NCBI GenBank assembly: GCA_947095945.1
Contig: CAMUQM010000077.1
Coordinates: 1 to 8,541 of the forward strand
DNA length: 8,541 nucleotides
Direction of reading: 5' to 3'
Origin: an uncultured Prevotella sp.
GTDB taxonomy: Bacteria; Bacteroidota; Bacteroidia; Bacteroidales; Bacteroidaceae
The notes beneath the pieces are model-generated. The model had not been told where the DNA came from. It searched no databases and worked only from the letters and a program-made list of their open reading frames with translations. Position numbers and translations under genes: made by a program. Each line of letters opens with the position of its first letter. Position 1 is the first letter of the stretch. Below, in pieces: positions 1-5,630 of this stretch.

Positions 1-1646
1 TAACAATTCTGAGTAAGAATGTAAGTATTAATTGGAAAGGAGTAAAAATCAACATTCTCGACACACCGGGTCACTCTGACTTCGGTGGTGAGGTTGAGCG
101 TGTACTGAACATGGCAGACGGCTGTCTGCTGCTCGTAGATGCTTTTGAGGGTCCTATGCCACAGACTCGTTTTGTGCTACAGAAGGCTTTACAGCTCGGC
201 TTGAAACCTGTTGTTGTCATCAACAAGGTTGATAAACCGAACTGTCGCCCAGAGGAAGTTTACGAGATGGTATTCGACCTCATGTGCGATCTTAACGCTA
301 CAGAAGATCAGTTAAACTTCCCTGTTGTGTATGGTTCAGCTAAGAATGGCTGGATGAGTGAGGACTGGAAGAAACAAACTGATAATATTGAATATCTGCT
401 TGACCTTATTATTAAGGCCATACCAGCTCCTAAGCAGCTTGAAGGAACACCACAGATGTTGATTACATCTTTGGATTATTCAAGCTATACTGGACGTATC
501 GCCGTTGGTCGTGTACATCGTGGTACATTGAAAGACGGACAGAATATTACTATTTGTCATCGTGATGGAACACAGGAGCGCACCAAGATTAAGGAGCTTC
601 ATACCTTCGAAGGGATGGGACATAAGAAGACTGATGCTGTTGACTCAGGCGACATCTGTGCTGTAATTGGTTTGGAGAAGTTTGAAATCGGTGATACTAT
701 CGCTGATTTTGAGAACCCAGAGCCACTGCCACCAATCGCTGTTGACGAGCCAACAATGAGTATGCTCTTCACCATCAACGACTCTCCTTTCTTCGGAAAG
801 GAAGGTAAGTTCTGTACCTCACGTCATATCAGCGACCGTTTGAGCAAGGAACTTGAGAAGAACCTTGCACTCCGTGTTCTCCCAATGGAGGACTCAATGG
901 ATAAGTGGATTGTTAGTGGTCGTGGTGTACTTCATCTCTCTGTTCTCATTGAGACAATGCGTCGCGAGGGCTACGAGTTGCAGGTAGGACAGCCACAGGT
1001 TATCTACAAAGAGATTAATGGACAGAAGTGTGAGCCTATCGAGGAACTGACAATCAATGTTCCTACCGACTTCTCAAGCAAAATGATTGATATGGTTACT
1101 CGTCGTAAAGGTGACCTGCTCGGTATGGATGCCGAGGGTGAGCGTGTAAATATCACTTTCGAAATACCATCACGTGGTATCATTGGTCTGCGTACCAACG
1201 TACTTACAGCCAGTCAGGGTGAAGCTATTATGGCACACCGCTTCAAAGATTATCAGCCATTCAAGGGCGAAATCGTACGCCGCACGAATGGTTCAATGAT
1301 AGCCTTGGAGGCTGGTACTGCCTACGCATACGCCATTGATAAGTTGCAAGATCGTGGTAAGTTCTTCATCGATTCAGGTGAGGAAGTTTATGGCGGACAG
1401 GTTGTTGGTGAGCACGTTCACGACAACGATCTCGTCATCAACGTTACTAAAGCAAAGCAGTTGACCAACGTTCGTGCTTCTGGTTCTGACGAAAAGGCGC
1501 GCGTTATCCCTAAGACCGAGATGAGTCTTGAGGAATGTCTCGAATACATCAAGGCTAACGAATATGTTGAGGTAACACCCAAAAATATCCGTATGCGTAA
1601 GATTACACTTGATCATAACGATCGTAAGCGTGAAAGCAAAGATTAA
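1..1646 (+). CDS. typA: Ribosome-associated translational GTPase TypA/BipA, 5'-partial
   Basis: This is a translation-factor GTPase of the EF-G/LepA superfamily. It binds the 70S ribosome and acts in 50S assembly and stress or cold adaptation, in the cytoplasm. The frame is open from base 3, 36 codons before the first visible ATG (base 111). Those codons carry the G3 motif DTPGH (59-73, followed by SDFGGEVER), so the ATG at 111 is internal and the gene starts outside the window. G4 is NKVDKP (about 222-239) and G5 is the GSAKNGW stretch near 335. Domain II, the EF-G-like III and V domains and the BipA-specific C-terminal domain follow, ending in a basic tail (KITLDHNDRKRESKD). The visible part is about 547 residues against roughly 600 for the family, so about 50 residues including the P-loop (G1) are missing. 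EF-G and LepA are less likely, given length and the distinctive GGEVERVL and TRRKGDLLGMD segments. No frameshift is seen. Confidence 0.97.
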   Translation, partial: TILSKNVSINWKGVKINILDTPGHSDFGGEVERVLNMADGCLLLVDAFEGPMPQTRFVLQKALQLGLKPVVVINKVDKPNCRPEEVYEMVFDLMCDLNATEDQLNFPVVYGSAKNGWMSEDWKKQTDNIEYLLDLIIKAIPAPKQLEGTPQMLITSLDYSSYTGRIAVGRVHRGTLKDGQNITICHRDGTQERTKIKELHTFEGMGHKKTDAVDSGDICAVIGLEKFEIGDTIADFENPEPLPPIAVDEPTMSMLFTINDSPFFGKEGKFCTSRHISDRLSKELEKNLALRVLPMEDSMDKWIVSGRGVLHLSVLIETMRREGYELQVGQPQVIYKEINGQKCEPIEELTINVPTDFSSKMIDMVTRRKGDLLGMDAEGERVNITFEIPSRGIIGLRTNVLTASQGEAIMAHRFKDYQPFKGEIVRRTNGSMIALEAGTAYAYAIDKLQDRGKFFIDSGEEVYGGQVVGEHVHDNDLVINVTKAKQLTNVRASGSDEKARVIPKTEMSLEECLEYIKANEYVEVTPKNIRMRKITLDHNDRKRESKD

Positions 1647-1668
1647 TTCTTTATACCAATCATAAACC

Positions 1669-1706
1669 AAGAGGCGGCAATCCACAACGGATAGCCGCCT
1701 CTTTTT
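1669..1706 (+). terminator. Rho-independent terminator of typA
   Basis: A 10-bp perfect stem (AAGAGGCGGC at 1669-1678 with GCCGCCTCTT at 1694-1703) is extended, after one A/A mismatch, by a 4-bp inner stem (ATCC 1680-1683 with GGAT 1689-1692) and a 5-base loop. It runs into five T at 1702-1706. It lies 22 bases past the typA stop and should end that transcript. The opposite strand has no matching T run, so it appears to act in one direction only. Confidence 0.93.
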
Positions 1707-1926
1707 CTATTACTATTGTTTAATCATAGTTGCTGTCACCTTTAACATACTCATCAATATCCTCATCTTCAACACATTATAAAACCACCTTTATGACAGG
1801 AGTGACAGTAAATTTAAATATCGTTATATCCTCACTTTGAGTTCCTCATAAATTATTATATCATTCCATACTTGAAATAAAACTTTTCTTTTTATAAGAA
1901 ACAACATAACATTCAACGAAAATACT
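1707..1926. other. AT-rich intergenic gap, no intact gene
   Basis: No open frame with a plausible start exists here. On the minus strand one frame reads, between stops, about 22 codons ending FTVTPVIKVVL and then, after a TAA at 1777-1779, an 18-codon acidic stretch ending VKGDSNYD with TAA at 1720-1722. This could be the decayed C-terminus of a lost gene, but there is no start codon and chance is not excluded. The right part (about 1840-1926) is very AT-rich, as is common upstream of Bacteroidetes promoters. Confidence 0.5.
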
Positions 1927-1934
1927 TACCTTTG
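1927..1934 (+). promoter_or_regulatory. Bacteroidetes -7 promoter box of the radical SAM gene
   Basis: TACCTTTG matches the TAnnTTTG -7 consensus of the Bacteroidetes primary sigma factor. It sits 21 bases before the ATG at 1956, implying a very short leader. No clear TTTG -33 element stands 19-21 bases upstream, so the call rests on the -7 box and its position. Confidence 0.6.
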
Positions 1935-1955
1935 TTGTTATAAAATAAATATTCA

Positions 1956-2738
1956 ATGAGCACGATTATCTACCCATCCCCTATATTCGGTCCTATTCAC
2001 AGCCGTCGCTTAGGTATTTCATTAGGTATCAACTTAATGCCAGCAGACGGTAAGATATGCACCTTCGACTGCATATACTGCGAATGTGGATTCAATAAAG
2101 ACCACCGAACAAAGTCACCCCATCCTACTCGTGAGCGTGTTGCGGAAGCTTTGGAAACAAAGCTAAAGGAGATGCAAGAGGAAAATATTCACCCCGACGT
2201 ACTAACATTTGCAGGCAATGGTGAGCCAACCTCTCACCCACATTTCGATGAAATAATTGATGACACCATCCGTCTGCGCAACGAGTATTGCCCACAAGCA
2301 AAGATTTCTGTGCTTAGCAACTCTACCTTTATCTATCGTCCGAAGATTCACGAAGCTTTGTCAAAGGTGGATAACAACATATTGAAACTTGACACTATCA
2401 ACGCAGAATATATCAATAAGGTAGACCGTCCCACACAGCCTTCCTATGATGTAAACTGTATCATTGCTAACATCAAGGCTTTCAACGGACAGGCTATTAT
2501 TCAAACAATGTTTATGAAGGGTACAACAGAGGATGGATATAACGTTGACAACACAACCGAAAACTTCATTGCACCATGGCTTGAAACTATCAAAGAGATT
2601 GCTCCACGCGAGGTGATGATTTACACTATCGATCGTGAGACACCTGACCAGCACCTACAAAAGGCCACACGTGAAGAATTGGATGCCATCCGCGACCGTG
2701 TCATTGCCTTGGGTATCCCCTGCACAGCATCATATTAA
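1956..2738 (+). CDS. Radical SAM protein, COG0731-like
   Basis: A 260-residue radical SAM enzyme of the group often annotated as wyosine-synthetase-like or simply radical SAM (COG0731 style); the substrate is unknown. The 4Fe-4S/SAM motif C35-x3-C39-x2-C42 lies in KICTFDCIYCECG, with one more Cys at 44. It is preceded by FGPIHSRRLGISLGINLMP (11-29), a signature of this subgroup. A glycine-rich SAM-binding strand follows, FAGNGEPTSHPHF (85-97). The rest fits a partial TIM barrel, and no second C-terminal Fe-S cluster motif (SPASM) is seen. The start at 1956 is the only sensible ATG before the conserved N-terminal motif; it has no Shine-Dalgarno sequence, only an A/T-rich leader. The gene appears monocistronic, with its own -7 box and a converging neighbour downstream. 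Bacteria lack wybutosine in tRNA-Phe, so a true TYW1 role is unlikely. Confidence 0.9.
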   Translation: MSTIIYPSPIFGPIHSRRLGISLGINLMPADGKICTFDCIYCECGFNKDHRTKSPHPTRERVAEALETKLKEMQEENIHPDVLTFAGNGEPTSHPHFDEIIDDTIRLRNEYCPQAKISVLSNSTFIYRPKIHEALSKVDNNILKLDTINAEYINKVDRPTQPSYDVNCIIANIKAFNGQAIIQTMFMKGTTEDGYNVDNTTENFIAPWLETIKEIAPREVMIYTIDRETPDQHLQKATREELDAIRDRVIALGIPCTASY

Positions 2739-2740
2739 AT

Positions 2741-2811
2741 AAAAAACGTTGAGCAGTCGTAGAACACTTCCGCCCTACGAAAGACTCTTAACTATAAAGA
2801 ACTGCGCTCAA
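2741..2811 (-). terminator. Probable terminator of the hexosaminidase gene, in the convergent gap
   Basis: An outer stem pairs TTGAGC (2749-2754) with GCTCAA (2806-2811), and AGT (2755-2757) with ACT (2801-2803) across a 2-base bulge. Inside it a second hairpin pairs CGTAG (2758-2762) with CTACG (2775-2779). Read on the minus strand, the structure starts 7 bases after the gene's stop and is followed by six T (complement of 2741-2746). The bulge and long inner region make it weaker than the other terminators here. On the plus strand there is no T run, so termination of the radical SAM transcript is not explained. Confidence 0.5.
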
Positions 2812-2818
2812 TTAAAAG

Positions 2819-4987
2819 TTATCTTACGTTTACTGCAACACCACGGTGTTGCATATCATCTGTCAAAGGACGAACACGTGTAAGGAACTCTTTATAACTA
2901 CGGCGTTCTGGAACGCTCCAACCTGCTTCAGCTAAAGCAGCAGCACGTGGGAATGCCTGATAGTAAATACGTTCCGTTGAATTAATACATTCACTCCAAA
3001 GCGTTCCACTCACACCAAGCAAATTATCACGAACAAAGATGCTATCCTGTCCCCATGCCGGGTCAAGACGATAAGTCTGTTCAAGCGTAGTAACAGGCAT
3101 ACCCCAGTTCTTCTCAGGCATATCACCTCGCTGCTGTGGATAATCAAGGTAGCAGTGCTCACCCGGACAAAGCATAATCTTTGCCTGATTACGCACGGCA
3201 GCATCAATAGCTGTCTTCGTCAAACCATGTCGCCACGCATATACCACACAGCCCGGCTGAATAGTCTTAAACTCCTGTTCATACCAATACATTGGTGTCT
3301 TTCCCAATGACTGAAGTTTATTAATGACTCGGTCAAAGAGGTATTGCTGCAATTGCCAGTTCTCCGTGTAGCCTTCCTTTTGCTTCAACGCCGTACAAGC
3401 AGCGCAATCAGACCATGCACCCAAAGGTGGCTGGCCAGCCTCATCACCACCCAAATGAACGTATGGAGCTGGGAAGACATCGGCTAATTCGGTCAATACA
3501 TTATCGAGAAACTCATAAACAAATGGTTCTGCAGGGCAAAGCAACTCGTTACTTACACCACAAGTAAGACGAATAGGCACGGGCTTCTTAGCACAAGAAA
3601 GCTGTGGGAAACAATGAATAGCTGCCACCTCGTGCCCCGGAAGTTCTATCTCTGGAATCACCATAACATGATACTGAGCAGCAAAACGAACGAGTTCGCG
3701 CATCTGATCTTGTGTATAATAGCCGCTAATACGCTCTGGCATATCATCCATACCGACACGGTCAGAACCTTTCTCAATAAGCTCTGGATATTTCTTTATC
3801 TCTATACGCCATGCCTGATCGTCTACAAGATGAAGATGAAGTGCATTAAACTTATAGCGTGCCATCTCAACGACAAAGCCCTTCAAATCTTCAAATGGAA
3901 TGAAATGACGAACAGGATCAACCATCAACTCACGAATTGCCGTACGTGGTTGGTCAGTGATAAAGAGTGCAGGTATCTTCGTAGAACGTGCCGAAACACC
4001 ATTACCAATACAAAGTTGTTCAAGTGTCATCAGTCCGTTGAATACGGCTGTTGATGTACGCCCTTTGATAGTTACTCCCTTATCATTAACCTGCAAGGTG
4101 TAAGCCTCATCATTGGTAAGCGACTTGTCAAGCGCAAGACGCACTATTGCTCCTTTGCCTTTACGTTCCTTCTTATAGACAGTTCGCTCACCAAGAATAC
4201 GTTCAGCCTGCATCTTTTCATTACTCAGTTCGGATGAAGCTTCTACACCAGCAACATCTTGCCATTTAAGAGGAAGATGCGTTGTATAAACCTCTAACTT
4301 CAGAGGACGAGGTACAAGAATATTCTCTGGATTGCATACATTCTCCAACTTTGGACGTGCAAAGAAATTACGCCAGCCCGGTGCGTTACGATATGCCTTC
4401 TTTGCTTTTGCTGGAACAACAAATTTCACGCAACTAAGGTCTATACCATCAAAAGCATTGTCAGCACAAGCAGGAGGAACAACTGCCGAAAGACGTACTT
4501 CACGAAGTCCACTACAATTAGCAAAAGCGAATGCCCCTATACGTGTAGAGCCGTCAAACACAAGTTCTGTCAATTGCTTACAACTATTGAAAGCAGAAGC
4601 ATCTACCACACGCGTAGTCGCTGGGAAATGTAATTTCCCTACAATACCATCACAAGCAAAGAACGCTTGCGTACCGATAGAATCAAGTTTAGAAGGGAGC
4701 GTTAGCAATGTCAGACGATGACAAGAGTGCATTGCGTTGCGAGGAATCACCGTACAGTCTGTCTGTGAAAGATCAAGTACTGTTTCATTCACCTTTACGT
4801 CTCGCAAAGTTCTGAAGTTCTGCGCATTAGCCGACTGACCTAACAGAAGACCAACAAAGAGTATCGATAATCCCTTTCCAACATATTTCTTCCACGTTGG
4901 AAAGCTATTAAGCTCATTTTTTTTATTACTAAACAGCAGGGATTTCTGCAACAGATTTGCCCAAGAGGTTACGCCTATTGTAGCCAT
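2819..4987 (-). CDS. Secreted GH20 beta-N-acetylhexosaminidase with N-terminal BspA-type LRR region
   Basis: A 722-residue exo-glycosidase expected to release terminal GlcNAc or GalNAc outside the cytoplasm by substrate-assisted catalysis. Order of parts: long signal peptide (basic K33, K34, K38; hydrophobic 40-50; likely cleavage after ANA at 55); BspA/LRR_5 leucine-rich repeats about 65-200, with units such as LPSKLDSIGTQAF and GAFAFANCSGLREVRL; a GH20b-like domain about 218-340; and a catalytic TIM barrel about 345-690. Catalytic D515-E516 sit in HLGGDEA. Other family motifs are HLHLVDDQAW (384-393), PEIELPGHE (445-453), WYEQ (568-571) and GTLWSE (661-666). No type IX secretion C-terminal domain is visible and no lipobox, so the mature protein is probably periplasmic. 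The first ATG is the only in-frame ATG before M86, which forces a 39-residue n-region before the hydrophobic core. A run of eight A spans codons 22-24. The gene is alone on its strand with its own -7 box. Confidence 0.93.
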   Translation of the reverse strand: MATIGVTSWANLLQKSLLFSNKKNELNSFPTWKKYVGKGLSILFVGLLLGQSANAQNFRTLRDVKVNETVLDLSQTDCTVIPRNAMHSCHRLTLLTLPSKLDSIGTQAFFACDGIVGKLHFPATTRVVDASAFNSCKQLTELVFDGSTRIGAFAFANCSGLREVRLSAVVPPACADNAFDGIDLSCVKFVVPAKAKKAYRNAPGWRNFFARPKLENVCNPENILVPRPLKLEVYTTHLPLKWQDVAGVEASSELSNEKMQAERILGERTVYKKERKGKGAIVRLALDKSLTNDEAYTLQVNDKGVTIKGRTSTAVFNGLMTLEQLCIGNGVSARSTKIPALFITDQPRTAIRELMVDPVRHFIPFEDLKGFVVEMARYKFNALHLHLVDDQAWRIEIKKYPELIEKGSDRVGMDDMPERISGYYTQDQMRELVRFAAQYHVMVIPEIELPGHEVAAIHCFPQLSCAKKPVPIRLTCGVSNELLCPAEPFVYEFLDNVLTELADVFPAPYVHLGGDEAGQPPLGAWSDCAACTALKQKEGYTENWQLQQYLFDRVINKLQSLGKTPMYWYEQEFKTIQPGCVVYAWRHGLTKTAIDAAVRNQAKIMLCPGEHCYLDYPQQRGDMPEKNWGMPVTTLEQTYRLDPAWGQDSIFVRDNLLGVSGTLWSECINSTERIYYQAFPRAAALAEAGWSVPERRSYKEFLTRVRPLTDDMQHRGVAVNVR

Positions 4988-5051
4988 TTTCTTGTTTGTA
5001 TTTAATTATATAATACGATAGATTTTGGTTTTATCATCTTAATAGATGCGA

Positions 5052-5059
5052 CAAAGATA
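5052..5059 (-). promoter_or_regulatory. -7 promoter box of the hexosaminidase gene
   Basis: On the minus strand this reads TATCTTTG, an exact TAnnTTTG match, 64 bases upstream of the start codon at 4987. That leaves a leader of roughly 55-60 nt. No TTTG lies at the expected -33 spacing. A weak -33 would fit a promoter that depends on an activator, perhaps at the nested dyad further upstream. Confidence 0.6.
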
Positions 5060-5092
5060 CAAATAAGATTCGAATAAAAGCTTTTCTTTCTA

Positions 5093-5141
5093 AGAGAATG
5101 TGGAGGAAGGCGGGAGAATATTCTCCCACTTTACATTCTCT
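5093..5141. promoter_or_regulatory. Nested inverted-repeat cluster, candidate operator
   Basis: A perfect 16-bp palindrome GGGAGAATATTCTCCC (5112-5127) is enclosed by a 9-bp inverted repeat, AGAGAATGT (5093-5101) and ACATTCTCT (5133-5141). The hexamer GAGAAT or its complement ATTCTC thus occurs four times in 47 bases (5094, 5114, 5120, 5135). It lies about 35-80 bp upstream of the hexosaminidase -7 box and is followed by no T run, so it reads better as a protein-binding site than a terminator. The regulator is unknown. Confidence 0.5.
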
Positions 5142-5236
5142 CCATCATAGTTTAAGACATCAATTGCCCTTTCTACTTTCAGTGTAGTAGTTTTCTACAA
5201 AGATTATAAACCATATAAACGATTGGTGTTCAGTCC
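5142..5236. other. Non-coding stretch, little recognisable
   Basis: No gene-like frame is present. A small hairpin TGTAG/CTACA with a 7-base loop occurs around 5193-5209. There is no TAnnTTTG box on either strand and no terminator, so the stretch is left unassigned. Confidence 0.5.
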
Positions 5237-5286
5237 CCGCACCAGTGGTGTGGAGCCTCCGCACAACCTGTGCGGAGGCTCCACAC
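5237..5286. repeat. Long perfect hairpin, possible repetitive extragenic palindrome
   Basis: The 17-bp arms GTGTGGAGCCTCCGCAC (5248-5264) and GTGCGGAGGCTCCACAC (5270-5286) are exact reverse complements around the loop AACCT. Each arm is itself nearly palindromic (GGAG-C-CTCC core). A competing hairpin pairs CCGCACC (5237-5243) with GGTGTGG (5247-5253) through one G-T pair and an AGT loop. The element is GC-rich in AT-rich surroundings and has no T run on either side, so it is not an intrinsic terminator. It has the look of a dispersed REP-like element; copy number cannot be judged from this window. Confidence 0.65.
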
Positions 5287-5387
5287 GTTGATAAAAAAGT
5301 AAAAGAATGATTTATAGTGCTTCACTCTTAACATGAAGTAAAGGCATCTCTTGATAAAGACCTGTCGTCTGTATGATTTCAAACAAC
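5287..5387. other. Non-coding stretch between hairpin and tRNA terminator
   Basis: No start-to-stop frame resembling a protein and no promoter box is seen. A weak CTTCA/TGAAG inverted repeat lies around 5320-5338. Nothing else can be supported. Confidence 0.5.
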
Positions 5388-5415
5388 AAAAAAGAGGCCA
5401 TAAACAGCCTCTTTT
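5388..5415 (-). terminator. Rho-independent terminator of tRNA-Pro
   Basis: A 9-bp perfect stem (AAAAGAGGC 5390-5398 with GCCTCTTTT 5407-5415) encloses an 8-base loop. Read on the minus strand it ends in a run of T (complement of A at 5388-5393). It lies 16 bases past the tRNA 3' end. Confidence 0.88.
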
Positions 5416-5431
5416 GTAATTATACTTTCCG

Positions 5432-5506
5432 TCGGGATGACCAGACTCGAACTGGCGACCACTGGTCCCCCAGACCAGCATTCTAAACCTACTGAACTAC
5501 ATCCCG
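5432..5506 (-). tRNA. tRNA-Pro, anticodon GGG
   Basis: Read on the minus strand it folds as a full cloverleaf. The 7-bp acceptor is CGGGATG/CATCCCG, followed by TA at 8-9. The D stem GTTC/GAAT has one G-T pair and a loop containing the conserved GG. The anticodon stem is CTGGT/ACCAG, with loop CTGGGGG giving anticodon GGG at 34-36, which reads CCC and CCU proline codons. A 5-base variable loop and T stem GCCAG/CTGGT with loop TTCGAGT complete it. The discriminator is A, and CCA is not encoded, as is usual in Bacteroidetes. The gene has its own promoter and terminator. The hexamer ACGGAA directly adjoins both ends of the gene in the same orientation. Confidence 0.96.
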
Positions 5507-5523
5507 TTCCGTATAAAGCGATG

Positions 5524-5555
5524 CAAAATTAGTTACTTTCCACCATATTAGCAAA
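5524..5555 (-). promoter_or_regulatory. Full Bacteroidetes promoter (-33/-7) for tRNA-Pro
   Basis: On the minus strand TTTG (5555-5552), a 20-base spacer and TAATTTTG (5531-5524) match the Bacteroidetes consensus TTTG-N19-21-TAnnTTTG exactly. The -7 box ends 17 bases before the mature tRNA 5' end, so transcription should start a few bases upstream of the tRNA. Confidence 0.85.
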
Positions 5556-5594
5556 CTTTTGGACTTCTTTTTCTCATTTGCCAAGTTTATTTTG

Positions 5595-5602
5595 TAATTT
5601 TG
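5595..5602 (+). promoter_or_regulatory. -7 promoter box of the aroA cluster
   Basis: TAATTTTG is an exact TAnnTTTG match and identical to the -7 box of the divergent tRNA-Pro promoter. It lies 28 bases upstream of the aroA ATG, giving a leader of about 20 nt. A well-spaced -33 TTTG is missing; the nearest TTTG (5577-5580) is only 14 bases away. Confidence 0.7.
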
Positions 5603-5630
5603 TACTATAATAAATCTGCACTAAATACAC

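Noticed and set aside
1004..1685. Minus-strand frames of 64 and 103 codons across typA
   Set aside because: Antisense shadows of a strongly conserved gene, with no promoter box or family resemblance.
1735..1955. Riboswitch or leader RNA upstream of the radical SAM gene
   Set aside because: The putative transcript leader is only about 15 nt after the -7 box, and no conserved aptamer-like structure is seen in the AT-rich gap.
3614..4054. Plus-strand open frame of 146 codons inside the hexosaminidase gene
   Set aside because: It lies antisense within the conserved GH20 catalytic coding region, has biased low-complexity composition and no promoter or ribosome site.
4332..4721. Plus-strand open frame of 129 codons antisense to the LRR part
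   Set aside because: It mirrors the repeat codons of the real gene; no recognisable domain and no start signal.
4600..4987. Type IX secretion cargo status of the hexosaminidase
   Set aside because: The C-terminus ends shortly after the GH20 barrel (TDDMQHRGVAVNVR) without the Ig-like sorting domain, so cargo status is not supported even though a PorW-like gene is nearby.
5237..5286. Long hairpin as a rho-independent terminator
   Set aside because: There is no T run after the stem on either strand, and no gene end adjoins it.
5230..5481. Minus-strand 83-codon frame overlapping tRNA-Pro, its terminator and the long hairpin
   Set aside because: It reads through a structural RNA gene and two hairpins; the protein-like look is coincidental.
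5432..5506. tRNA-Pro as an integration (att) site
   Set aside because: No integrase and no repeat of the tRNA 3' end is present; the neighbours on both sides look like ordinary chromosomal genes.
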